22,330 nt of DNA from Deltaproteobacteria bacterium (GCA_018644785.1 JABGPV010000049.1:1-22330), one strand, 5' to 3'. Positions 8,175-16,382 are shown, counted from the first letter of the stretch. Numbers and translations: made by a program. Notes: generated by a model from the sequence alone, not told the origin.

Positions 8175-8202
8175 TTAAAGTTTAAAGTTTTAAGTTTTAG
8201 GT
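8175..8202 (+). repeat. Four degenerate 7-base repeats (TTAAAGT type)
   Basis: Units TTAAAGT, TTAAAGT, TTTAAGT and TTTAGGT follow one another without spacers, then a T-rich tail. They lie in the 125-base gap between the YqeB and XdhC genes, just after a short GC hairpin (GCGG/CCGC, 8160-8171). The function is unknown. It may be replication slippage or part of a weak terminator. Confidence 0.6.
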
Positions 8203-8220
8203 TTTTCAGTCAATGAACTT

Positions 8221-8244
8221 CTTGTTTTTTGTGAAAAAAACAAG
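8221..8244. repeat. Perfect AT-rich inverted repeat before the XdhC gene
   Basis: Arms CTTGTTTTTT (8221-8230) and AAAAAACAAG (8235-8244) are exact complements around a GTGA loop. The site is 39 bases before the XdhC ATG, inside the only long gap of the operon. It could be an operator, an mRNA structure setting XdhC expression, or an attenuator. The stem is too GC-poor for a standard terminator. Confidence 0.7.
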
Positions 8245-8283
8245 GTGATAAGGCACTAACAGCTGATCTCAGGAGGTAGTGTA

Positions 8284-9069
8284 ATGATTGATGTATTTGA
8301 AGCAGCCCTAAAAACCTTGCGGACTGGTGACAGTGTTGCCTTGGCCACCATTGTTCGGTCCCATGGGTCAACCCCCCGGGCCATAGGGGCCAAGATGCTC
8401 GTTTTCCCGGATGGTCGTATTGTGGGAAGTATCGGTGGCGGCGCCATGGAAAACCAGGTGATTGAAGAAGCCAGAGCAGCGCTGGAAAGCGGCATGCCCA
8501 AAATGGTGCAATACAAGCTTAAAGAAGTGGAACTGGGTCATCTGGGGGTATGCGGCGGCGAAAACGATATTTTTATCGATGTCGTTGCCGGGAAAAAACA
8601 ACTCCTCATTGTGGGTGCCGGTCATCTGGGGCAGCAACTCTCGAAACTGGGCGCTTTCCTGGGGATGGACGTGGTACTATTTGATGACCGGTTGGAATAT
8701 GCCAATAAAGAGCGGTTCCCGGATGCCCGTGACATTATCGTGGGAGATGTGGAAAAAGAACTTGAAAAATTCCCCATTACCCCCTGGTGCCATGTGGTGA
8801 TCGTCACCCGCGGCCACGAACAGGACGGCGTGGCCCTGTCGACTGTAATCCGCTCACCGGCTCGATACCTGGGAATGATCGGCAGCCGTACCAAGAAGGC
8901 CAAGATCTATGCCGAATTGCTGGAAAAAGGCATCGAACAGGATCTCCTGGACCAGGTCCATTCGCCCATCGGACTTGATCTCGGCGCCGAGACCCCCGAG
9001 GAGATCGCGGTCGCCATCATGGCGGAAATCATCTCCATCGGCCGCAACCGCAAGCTTGGGCGAGCTTAA
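8284..9069 (+). CDS. xdhC: XdhC/CoxI family molybdenum hydroxylase maturation protein
   Basis: The product has 261 residues; a near-perfect AGGAGGT (8271-8277) sits 6 bases before the ATG. The N-terminal XdhC_CoxI domain has VALATIVRSHGSTPRAIGAKM, GSIGGGAMENQVIEEA and GHLGVCGGEND, with Cys90 at the position conserved in the family. A C-terminal Rossmann domain begins LLIVGAGHLGQQLSKLGAFLG (GAGHLG at 111-116) and includes VVIVTRGHEQDG, YLGMIGSRTK and IGLDLGAETPEEIAVAIMAEI. XdhC proteins bind molybdopterin, protect it and deliver it, sulfurated, to xanthine dehydrogenase-type enzymes. CoxI relatives do the same for CO dehydrogenase. It is the last gene of the operon. A GGACGTCC palindromic repeat starts 3 bases after its stop. 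The target hydroxylase is not encoded here. Confidence 0.92.
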   Translation: MIDVFEAALKTLRTGDSVALATIVRSHGSTPRAIGAKMLVFPDGRIVGSIGGGAMENQVIEEARAALESGMPKMVQYKLKEVELGHLGVCGGENDIFIDVVAGKKQLLIVGAGHLGQQLSKLGAFLGMDVVLFDDRLEYANKERFPDARDIIVGDVEKELEKFPITPWCHVVIVTRGHEQDGVALSTVIRSPARYLGMIGSRTKKAKIYAELLEKGIEQDLLDQVHSPIGLDLGAETPEEIAVAIMAEIISIGRNRKLGRA

Positions 9070-9072
9070 AAT

Positions 9073-9165
9073 GGACGTCCTTAAATCCTTATATATCAAG
9101 CGCTGAAGAATCGTTATTTTACAATTTAAGGACGTCCTCAAATCTCTTCGTCCCCAAATCTCTTG
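9073..9165. repeat. REP-like palindromic repeat set, GGACGTCC core
   Basis: GGACGTCCTTAAAT (9073-9086) and ATTTAAGGACGTCC (9124-9137) form an exact 14-base inverted repeat with a 37-base spacer. The core GGACGTCC is itself palindromic, so the units also align directly: GGACGTCC-TTAAATC-CTT, GGACGTCC-TCAAATC-TCTT, and a worn third copy CGTCCCCAAATCTCTTG (about 9149-9165). The pattern resembles REP/BIME elements mobilised by REP-associated tyrosine (IS200-like) transposases, but no transposase is in the window. Being right after the XdhC stop, it could also end transcription in either direction. Confidence 0.65.
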
Positions 9166-9600
9166 AAAATGGCATGTGTGGTTCTATAAGCTTTGTCCGT
9201 GAGACATTAACGGGGCTATCGATGGAAATGCTTGGGTGAAGGCGCGTTTGAATCGCCCCTATCAACTCCGATGCCATAAATTAAACAATCTTCTTGATAG
9301 CCTAAAATTAAGGACAAAGGATTGAAGACAAATGTTCTGCTGCGGATGATTTTAATGGATATGGGGCCGTTTGGCCGTGCAAAATAAATTTCAACGAATA
9401 ATTAGTTTGCGGCGCAATCAGAAAATGGTCAAACCATGACTGTACACCCTATTCGATAAACTCATGCGTCAGGGCTGATATTTACTTGACAACTTTATGT
9501 CTGGGTGGTAAGTGTCTATTTTTCAAGGAATATTTTGCTATCAGCGCCTGGTCATGTAAACCGTTATGGTCGGTAGTGACAAAAATCTTGGGAATAGGAC

Positions 9601-9606
9601 AGGGAG
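9601..9606 (+). promoter_or_regulatory. Shine-Dalgarno deciding the two-PilZ gene start
   Basis: AGGGAG lies 5 bases before GTG 9612. The same frame is open up to a TTG at 9486, but that stretch (rich in Cys and Trp) has no family likeness and no ribosome-binding site. The first ATG, at 9636, also lacks one. Confidence 0.65.
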
Positions 9607-9611
9607 TTGGA

Positions 9612-11813
9612 GTGCAGAAAGACAACACTACGAAAATGTCGCTGAGAAATGACAACATCCTGAAACTCCCCAGGCGAAAATTTGAAGAGGATAAAGAAAA
9701 ACTTATTGACGGGCCGAAGGACACAATAGGACTTGTCGATAAAAGAGAATTCGCACCTCCACCCTGGCTATTTCAACATCAAGATCTCAATAATGTATTA
9801 GAATCTGCTAAAGTGATCGATGAAAAATCCCTGAAGAATAGGCTTAATCATGCTCACTTTATGGATAAGCACATCCTTATCCTGCTGCGCCATCTCAAAT
9901 ACGACGATAACGTGATTGTAAAAGCGAAGTTTGGTCCATGTCTTGGCAGTGAACTGACCTGTCAGTTTTTGGCTGATTGCCCATCACAAATAAATTTCCA
10001 AAAATATGCGTTTCTTCACCTTATTATCGATAATGGGCAATCGGTGATACTGATACCGGCCACCCTGAAAACCATGAACAAGCGCAGTTTTTCTCTCAAT
10101 TTACCTCAAGAAGGCTATGTGGTGGGTCAGCGTCAGATAAGGCGCTATTCTTGTGAGGAAATTGATGTGGAGATGGTTCAAAGAGGACTCGTGATAAAAG
10201 GAGAGCTGTCGGATTACAGCCCTAAAGGGTTCTGCGTCAAATTAAGTCATATGCCTTTCAAGGGCTTTGCCCGATCACCTGGTTCGGATGTCTTGACCAT
10301 GGTTCATCTTAGCAGAGATCAACAGAGTTTGTTTTCCGGGCTCTGTCGCTGCATTCGTCAACAGGAAGGCTTGAATTACGCGAACGTCGTCTTGGTGCCC
10401 GCAGAAAATCAAGTCCAAGGTTCCGAGAGTGAGAAAGCCAGAAAGCCCACACAGAATATTCCACTAACACCTTCTATCGTTTTTGACCATCCCTTTTTTG
10501 GGAAAAAAATGCAACTCGATGTTTCAGATATTTCTACTTCAGGGTTCTCTGTATTCGAACCAAGAGATGAAGGTGTCTTAATACAGGGCATGATCATCCC
10601 CGAGCTAACGATCGAATTTTCCGGTGCTGTTGGAATGGAGTGCTCTGTGCAGGTAATCAGCCGTTTGGAAATGGGCAAGAAAAAGGTCCGCTGCGTCTTT
10701 ACCATTCTCGATATGGATATCAATTCCTATAGCCAGTTGTCCCATATCTTAGCCAACTCCTTAGACGCTCACGCTCATGTTTCCAACAGGGTCGAGATGG
10801 ATGAACTCTGGGAGTTCTTTTTTGAATCCGGTTTTATCTATCCCGAGAAATACGGGATGCTCAGTTGCAACCGAAAACTTTTCAAGGATACTTACGTAAG
10901 ACTTTATCGGGACAACCCTGAAATCTCAAAGCATTTTACCTATCAGAAAAACGGGCGGATATATGGTCACATCTCAATGACCAGGGCCTATGAGCGGGCC
11001 TGGATGATTCATCACCATGCCGCAAGAAGTGTAGAGGGTAGACGGGCGGGGTTTTCGGTTTTAAAACAGATCATGCTCTACTTAGATGATATACATCGTC
11101 TACCTTCTGCTAAGATGGATTATGCAATGAGTTTTTTTCGCCCAGAGAACAAGTTCCCAGACCGCGTTTTTGGCGGTTTTGCCAGAGATTTAGGAAATCC
11201 CAGGGGATGCTCCATGGATCTGTTTTCCTATCTTTCATACGCAAATCTGGTTTCTGGTGCTACTCTCCTGAAGGGATGGACTTTTGGTGAATGCTCTCAG
11301 CTTGATCTTTGGGAGTTGGATCGCTTCTATAGCAATTATTCGGGCGGCCTTCTTATAGACGCCATGGGCCTTAGGCAAAATAATCTAAGCGAGGAATCAC
11401 TTACAGAGGTTTATGGTCGCTACGGTTTCCTACGGAATACGATGACCTATGCTTTAAAGTATAAGGAAGAGCTAAATGCGGTTTTGATAGTTGATCAATC
11501 AGATCTGGGGTTTAATCTATCAGAGTTGTTAAATGGGATCAGGATCCTGGTGGTTAATATCGATGGTCTTGCCTGGCGTGTGCTATCCATGGCAATTGCC
11601 CAGCTGGTCGGTAAGTCTTCCATGGTTGAGGTGCCCATACTATTGTACCCCTTTGAGTATGTTAAAGATAAAGGGTTGCTTTATGAGAAGCAATACTATG
11701 CATGGGCCCTGGATGTCCGATGCGGAAATGAATACATGGAATATATGCACAAGAAATTCAAATTAAACTACAGACGAGAAACAAAAAACCCTGGCCCAAA
11801 ATCCCCTCGCTGA
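9612..11813 (+). CDS. Two-PilZ protein with GNAT/acyltransferase-like C-terminal half
   Basis: The product has 733 residues from GTG 9612. Residues about 80-165 resemble the YcgR N-terminal beta domain. The first PilZ (about 170-260) has both c-di-GMP motifs: RxxxR (Arg174-Arg178, RQIRR) and DxSxxG (Asp201-Gly206, DYSPKG). A second PilZ-like domain (about 283-380) keeps DISTSG (306-311) but shows no RxxxR, so it probably does not bind the ligand. Residues about 397-720 look like a tandem GNAT-type fold: YGHISMTRAYERAWMIHHHAA, RRAGFSVLKQIMLYLDD, and later YGFLRNTMTYALKYKEELNAVLIV. I cannot name the acyl donor or acceptor. No signal or membrane segment is evident. It is the first gene of a three-gene operon with a radical SAM protein (22-base gap) and a hybrid kinase. 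A c-di-GMP-gated acyltransferase is an inference. Confidence 0.75.
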   Translation: MQKDNTTKMSLRNDNILKLPRRKFEEDKEKLIDGPKDTIGLVDKREFAPPPWLFQHQDLNNVLESAKVIDEKSLKNRLNHAHFMDKHILILLRHLKYDDNVIVKAKFGPCLGSELTCQFLADCPSQINFQKYAFLHLIIDNGQSVILIPATLKTMNKRSFSLNLPQEGYVVGQRQIRRYSCEEIDVEMVQRGLVIKGELSDYSPKGFCVKLSHMPFKGFARSPGSDVLTMVHLSRDQQSLFSGLCRCIRQQEGLNYANVVLVPAENQVQGSESEKARKPTQNIPLTPSIVFDHPFFGKKMQLDVSDISTSGFSVFEPRDEGVLIQGMIIPELTIEFSGAVGMECSVQVISRLEMGKKKVRCVFTILDMDINSYSQLSHILANSLDAHAHVSNRVEMDELWEFFFESGFIYPEKYGMLSCNRKLFKDTYVRLYRDNPEISKHFTYQKNGRIYGHISMTRAYERAWMIHHHAARSVEGRRAGFSVLKQIMLYLDDIHRLPSAKMDYAMSFFRPENKFPDRVFGGFARDLGNPRGCSMDLFSYLSYANLVSGATLLKGWTFGECSQLDLWELDRFYSNYSGGLLIDAMGLRQNNLSEESLTEVYGRYGFLRNTMTYALKYKEELNAVLIVDQSDLGFNLSELLNGIRILVVNIDGLAWRVLSMAIAQLVGKSSMVEVPILLYPFEYVKDKGLLYEKQYYAWALDVRCGNEYMEYMHKKFKLNYRRETKNPGPKSPR

Positions 11814-11835
11814 GCTAATAGGAATGATTTAAGAG

Positions 11836-13368
11836 ATGAAAATAGTCTTGATTAATGTCTCCGGGCAACTTTCTTCCGATGGTTCTCGCTTGATTTCTGC
11901 ATTGCTGAAGCGAGCTGGGCACCCGGTAAAGAGCGTTTTTCTTGCGAGACAGGAGCCCCTGAAATACGAACCATACGAACTTGAGCTGTTGGACGAAATT
12001 CTAAAAGAGACCGATTTGGTGATGCTTGCCGTTTATAGCAGCTATTCTATTCGAGCGGTACAGGTGACCGAATACGTTCACAAAAGATATCCCGGTTTGA
12101 AAGTAATTTGGGGAGGCCCACACTGTATCTCTGTGCCAGACCTCGTGCTTCGTTATGCCGACGGTGTGTGTTATTCAGAGGGCGATCAAGTCGTCCTCGA
12201 TTTCGTCAACAAAATGGAGTCAGGGGAAAATTATCTAGATACGCCCAATATGGCTTTTAATGTGAATGGGTCCCAAGTGGTAAACAATGTCTTACCGCCT
12301 TTTTCCGATTTAGACAGCCTCCCTTACTATGATTATTCCTTAGAGAATCAATTCTTGCTTGACCACAAGCTTTCCCCCATAACGAAGGAGAAACTCAGGG
12401 AGCGACACGCCGGATATCCCTACTACGTGCCCATGTTATACTCTCTGACTTCTCGAGGCTGCCCCAATAAATGTTCTTACTGTAACAATTGCCGATATGT
12501 GACAATGTTCGGCCATAATTCCATGCGTTTTCATAGTGTCGACCGGGTTATCGAAGAGTTGGAATTTATCTTGGGCCAGTTTGACTTTTTTCGCCTTATC
12601 GGCTTTGCAGACGATGATTTTTTTATGCGATCAACAGAGCAATTGGAGGATTTCGCGATAAAATATAAAAGCAGAGTAGGCTTACCGTTTGGCGTGGCTT
12701 TAAGCGCAAGGACTTACAGCAAGAAAAAATTGGAGATTCTTTTGGATTCAGGTTTGATGCTCGTCCAGATGGGAGTGCAATCGGGAAGCCAACGAATACT
12801 GGATGAGGTGTATGACCGCAAGATCCAAATTCAAAAGACTAAGCAGGTTATTCGTCAGATAGCCCCATATAAAAAGACATATGGTCTGGAACTCCTTCTG
12901 GATTTCATAGTAGATAATCCCTACGAAACCAAAAATGATATTATGAAAACCTATCGGTCCCTTGTCGACTTGCCAGCCCATATAAAAGTCAATCTATTCT
13001 CTCTAGCTTTTTTCCCGGGAACTCCCATATATGAAAGGGCCTTGCAAGATGGCATAATTGAAAGTTTTAGTGAAAAAACATCTAGGTTTTACACCAGAAG
13101 CGATATACGCTATCAGCAGAATTACGAGACATTCCTAATCTTGTTTCTTAGGTTCCTTAGGAGCAATCCAGCACTCCGAGCATACATCCCGAAGTTTATC
13201 ATGCGTGCCTTGGGAACCGGTCCGGTAAGGGCTGTTGCGTCTATTTTCACTAAGGAATTTTACTCATTGCTCTGTAAGAGGATACAGAAAGTACCGAAAC
13301 AAAGGCTAACTTCTATGCGCGCTCAAGCCGATCACATCTGTAAATCTTGCAGAACGGAGCCGAAATGA
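11836..13368 (+). CDS. Radical SAM protein with B12-binding-type N-terminal domain
   Basis: The product has 510 residues. The N-terminal part (1 to about 135) is a Rossmann domain like those of B12-dependent radical SAM enzymes: MKIVLINVSGQLSSDG, VMLAVYSSYSIRAVQ, GLKVIWGGPHCISVPDLVLR and ADGVCYSEGD. The DxHxxG cobalamin ligand motif is absent, as in many class B members. The radical SAM core follows, with SRGCPNKCSYCNNC giving the CxxxCxxC cluster ligands Cys209, Cys213 and Cys216, then FADDDFF, VQMGVQSGSQRILDEVYDR and LLLDFIVDNPYET. The C-terminal about 100 residues are basic and end with CKSC. The enzyme class uses a [4Fe-4S] cluster and SAM for radical methylation, cyclisation or other modification, but the substrate is unknown. 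Its stop overlaps the kinase start by 4 bases. Confidence 0.88.
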   Translation: MKIVLINVSGQLSSDGSRLISALLKRAGHPVKSVFLARQEPLKYEPYELELLDEILKETDLVMLAVYSSYSIRAVQVTEYVHKRYPGLKVIWGGPHCISVPDLVLRYADGVCYSEGDQVVLDFVNKMESGENYLDTPNMAFNVNGSQVVNNVLPPFSDLDSLPYYDYSLENQFLLDHKLSPITKEKLRERHAGYPYYVPMLYSLTSRGCPNKCSYCNNCRYVTMFGHNSMRFHSVDRVIEELEFILGQFDFFRLIGFADDDFFMRSTEQLEDFAIKYKSRVGLPFGVALSARTYSKKKLEILLDSGLMLVQMGVQSGSQRILDEVYDRKIQIQKTKQVIRQIAPYKKTYGLELLLDFIVDNPYETKNDIMKTYRSLVDLPAHIKVNLFSLAFFPGTPIYERALQDGIIESFSEKTSRFYTRSDIRYQQNYETFLILFLRFLRSNPALRAYIPKFIMRALGTGPVRAVASIFTKEFYSLLCKRIQKVPKQRLTSMRAQADHICKSCRTEPK

Positions 13369-16300
13369 ACAATTCTGATAAATCCAAGGAACTTTCAATG
13401 GAACCCTCTAAAGAGCCTTCTGACACAATTGACGAGCCCCTTTATAACAGCCGGCTTATAAAGAACTATTCGGAATATACCAAGAAATCTTATCCTGAGA
13501 TAGACATCGAACCCATTCTCGTTTATGCAGGAATTACCCGTTATGAATTGGAGGATCAGGGGCACTGGTTCAGCCAAAGACAAGTAGATCGGTTTCACGC
13601 AATGCTCAGCCAGAAAACAGGCGACCCTCACATTTCTCGTAAAGTGGGGCGTTTCGCAGCCGCCTCCCAGGCATCCGGCGCTTTTCGGCAATACGCGTTG
13701 GGGTTCATGACCCCTGCCTCTGCATTCAAAATGTTAGGGATATTTGCTTCCAACATGACACGCTCTACTGTATTCAACGCCAGGAACATCAATAACAACA
13801 CAACAGAGGTAACGGTAAAAGCCAAGAAAGGTGCAAAAGAAAAACCCTATCAGTGTGATAACAGGTTGGGCCTTTTAGAGGCTGTTGGCAAAGTCTTAAC
13901 CAGCAAGTTTGCAGAAATCGAACATCCTTCTTGTATTCACAAGGGAGGAAAATTTTGTCGTTACATTATCACCTGGGAAACAAGTCGTTTTCGCTCACTG
14001 AGAATGGTTGGCAGTTTTCTTTCTATTTCCGCTTTTCTGAGCTCTCTGATCCTTCTTTTTATTTTGTCTATTGAGTATTGGCTTATTTTTACCCTCCTTT
14101 TTGCTTTGATAATCATGGCCATTTTCTTCTATTCCGAGTTTCTTGAGAAAAGGGAGCAAAAGAAGATGATTGAAACGCAAGGGGATGTAGCTAAAGACCT
14201 TCTGGAGGAAATGAAAATTCGTTACAATAATACCCTGCTTATACAAGAAATAGGGCAAGCTACCAGTGAGCTCTTAGATATTGATCAGGTTGTCAAAAAA
14301 GTGATTGACGTCATGGAAAAACGTCTCGATTTTGATCGTGGAATGATCATGCTTGTCAACAAAGAAAAAACCCGACTCCTTTTCAATTTTGGCTATGGAT
14401 ATGACGAAAAGTTGAACGGGATCTTACAAAGTACCGAATTTCATTTGGACAAGTCTGAGTCAAAAGGGATTGGCGTAGAGGTGTTTAAAAGGCAGCAATC
14501 CTTTTTAGTAGATGACGTGAATGAGATAAGAGGAGACCTGTCCGAGAAAAGTCTGGAGTTTGTCAAAATAACAAATGCACATTCTTTTATTTGTGTGCCT
14601 ATTGTTTACGAAAATGAATCATTGGGCATATTAATCGTAGACAATGTCAAGTCAAAAAGATCCCTCACCCAGAGCGATATGAATTTATTAAAAGGAATTG
14701 CGTCCCAGGCCGCCGTCAACATTACTGAGGCCATGTCTTTTCAAAAACTCCAGGAGAGCGAGGAGAAATACCGAACCATCCTCGAAGGGATTGAAGAGGG
14801 ATATTTTGAAGTGGATTTGGCCGGTAACCTCACGTTTTTCAATGACTCGATTTGTAAGCTCCTTGGGTACCCCCGTGCGAGACTGATGGGTATGAGCAAC
14901 CGGGAGTATACCCGATCGGAGATCTCTGCGAGAATGTATAAGGTTTTTAATGACATCTATCGTACCAGGAAGCCCGCGAACATTGAAGATTACCAGATTA
15001 TACGAGGGGATGGAGTGAGTAGAAATCTTGAGTTCTCCGCTTCCCTGTTGAACGATTCGGCAGGTGAACCGGTAGGATTTCGGGGGGTAGTCCGGGACGT
15101 CACAACGAAAAATCACGCCGAAGCGCTACGTAGGGAGAAGTTAGCGGCAGAGGCCGCTAACAGGACAAAGAGCAAATTCCTGGCCAACATGAGCCATGAG
15201 ATCAGGACACCTTTGAACGGTATTATCGGTATGACGGAATTGGCCATTATGACTGACATGGATAGCAATCAACGTAATAGATTACAGACCATCCAGACAG
15301 AATCGAACGCCTTGCTAGGTATTATCAATGACATCCTCGATTTTTCAAAGATCGAGGCGGAAATGCTCGAATTGGAGGAGATCTCATTTGGCCTCACGAG
15401 CATGGTCGATAATCTTGTGAACAGCTTTGCACACAGGGCCAAGGAAAAAGGTCTGGAAATCAAGGCATCTCTGGCGCCGGATGTCCCGTCCGGTGTCATT
15501 GGTGATCCTGGACGACTGAGACAGATATTAACAAATCTTGTGGCCAACGCCGTTAAATTCACTCTCAAAGGTGAGATAAATATTGACATTCACCTGGCTG
15601 AAGACCTTGGCAAGAGTATCAAACTACGCTTTTCGGTCAGGGATACGGGTATGGGAATACCAAAAGACAAAAAGGAGACCATTTTCGAGAGCTTCACCCA
15701 GGCAGACAGTTCAACCACCAGAAAACACGGTGGAACAGGTCTGGGAACCACTATATCAAAGCAGTTAGCAGAACTGATGGGTGGCGAAATCGGTTTGGAG
15801 AGCGAAGAGGGAAAAGGTAGCATCTTCTGGTTTACAGCGGTTTTCCTCAAGCAAACGATTGAAAAGGATCCCCGGATCAAGAAAGATGAAAAACAGGTTA
15901 TCAGCCCAAAACAGATAGAAAAACAGCCAAAATCGTCCAAAATACTTTTGGTGGAAGATTACCCAACCAATCAGGAAGTGGCCATGAGCTATCTAAAGAT
16001 GGCCGGGTACAATGCGGACTTGGCGGAGAATGGTCTTGCGGCATTAGAACTTTATAGGAAGAACTCGTACCACCTCATTCTAATGGATGTCCAAATGCCT
16101 GTTATGGATGGTTATGAGGCTACCCGCGAAATCAGGAAACTTGAAACTCAAAACAGGCAAAGCGAAACTACTGATAAGACGTGTGATTATCAACAATCAC
16201 TATCCAGCAACACCGGGATACCATCAACAATCCAAAAGGTCCCTATCATTGCCATGACAGGACACGCCGTGGAAGGTTACAGGGAGGAATGTTTAGCGGC

Positions 16301-16382
16301 AGGGATGGATGATTATATCACCAAACCTTTGACAATGAAGCATTTTTTAGCCACGGTGGAGCAATGGATCGGTTCGGGGTAG
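13365..16382 (+). CDS. Membrane hybrid histidine kinase (V4R-like sensor, GAF, PAS, HisKA, HATPase, REC)
   Basis: The product has 1005 residues. ATG 13365 overlaps the previous stop (ATGA) and has GGAG 5 bases before it. An upstream in-frame TTG at 13347 is less likely. Order: an N-terminal domain (about 30-205) ending ...HPSCIHKGGKFCRYIITW, resembling V4R-type ligand domains with their cysteine pair (Cys190, Cys198); two membrane spans (about 213-233, 238-258); a coiled linker; GAF (about 285-455); PAS (about 465-590); HisKA with FLANMSHEIRTPLNGIIGM (His611); HATPase with NAVKFTLKGE, DTGMGIP and HGGTGLGTTISKQL; a C-terminal receiver with LVEDYPTNQE, phospho-acceptor Asp908 in LILMDVQMPVMDG, and a late lysine in YITKPL. 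The receiver carries a roughly 30-residue polar insert after REIRKLE. No Hpt or output domain is present, so a separate phosphotransfer partner is expected. It probably senses a small molecule and controls this module or motility. Confidence 0.92.
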   Translation: MNNSDKSKELSMEPSKEPSDTIDEPLYNSRLIKNYSEYTKKSYPEIDIEPILVYAGITRYELEDQGHWFSQRQVDRFHAMLSQKTGDPHISRKVGRFAAASQASGAFRQYALGFMTPASAFKMLGIFASNMTRSTVFNARNINNNTTEVTVKAKKGAKEKPYQCDNRLGLLEAVGKVLTSKFAEIEHPSCIHKGGKFCRYIITWETSRFRSLRMVGSFLSISAFLSSLILLFILSIEYWLIFTLLFALIIMAIFFYSEFLEKREQKKMIETQGDVAKDLLEEMKIRYNNTLLIQEIGQATSELLDIDQVVKKVIDVMEKRLDFDRGMIMLVNKEKTRLLFNFGYGYDEKLNGILQSTEFHLDKSESKGIGVEVFKRQQSFLVDDVNEIRGDLSEKSLEFVKITNAHSFICVPIVYENESLGILIVDNVKSKRSLTQSDMNLLKGIASQAAVNITEAMSFQKLQESEEKYRTILEGIEEGYFEVDLAGNLTFFNDSICKLLGYPRARLMGMSNREYTRSEISARMYKVFNDIYRTRKPANIEDYQIIRGDGVSRNLEFSASLLNDSAGEPVGFRGVVRDVTTKNHAEALRREKLAAEAANRTKSKFLANMSHEIRTPLNGIIGMTELAIMTDMDSNQRNRLQTIQTESNALLGIINDILDFSKIEAEMLELEEISFGLTSMVDNLVNSFAHRAKEKGLEIKASLAPDVPSGVIGDPGRLRQILTNLVANAVKFTLKGEINIDIHLAEDLGKSIKLRFSVRDTGMGIPKDKKETIFESFTQADSSTTRKHGGTGLGTTISKQLAELMGGEIGLESEEGKGSIFWFTAVFLKQTIEKDPRIKKDEKQVISPKQIEKQPKSSKILLVEDYPTNQEVAMSYLKMAGYNADLAENGLAALELYRKNSYHLILMDVQMPVMDGYEATREIRKLETQNRQSETTDKTCDYQQSLSSNTGIPSTIQKVPIIAMTGHAVEGYREECLAAGMDDYITKPLTMKHFLATVEQWIGSG

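Larger units (their letters stand above)
9070..9611. other. Long non-coding gap at the operon/module boundary
   Basis: About 540 bases without a convincing gene. The first 96 carry the GGACGTCC repeat set (9073-9165). The rest (9166-9611) is fairly AT-rich, and I see no tRNA, transposase fragment or conserved RNA in it. An exact TTGACA occurs at 9486-9491, but no good -10 follows at normal spacing. The stretch ends with the ribosome-binding site of the two-PilZ gene. It marks the change from the GC-richer molybdenum operon to the AT-richer PilZ/radical SAM module. Confidence 0.6.

Noticed and set aside
9486..9514. Sigma-70 promoter using TTGACA at 9486
   Set aside because: The -35 is perfect, but the hexamer 17 bases later is TAAGTG, a poor -10. 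I could not support it as a feature.
9486..9611. TTG-initiated extension of the two-PilZ protein
   Set aside because: It has no ribosome-binding site and the TTG is part of a TTGACA promoter-like hexamer. GTG 9612 has AGGGAG at good spacing.
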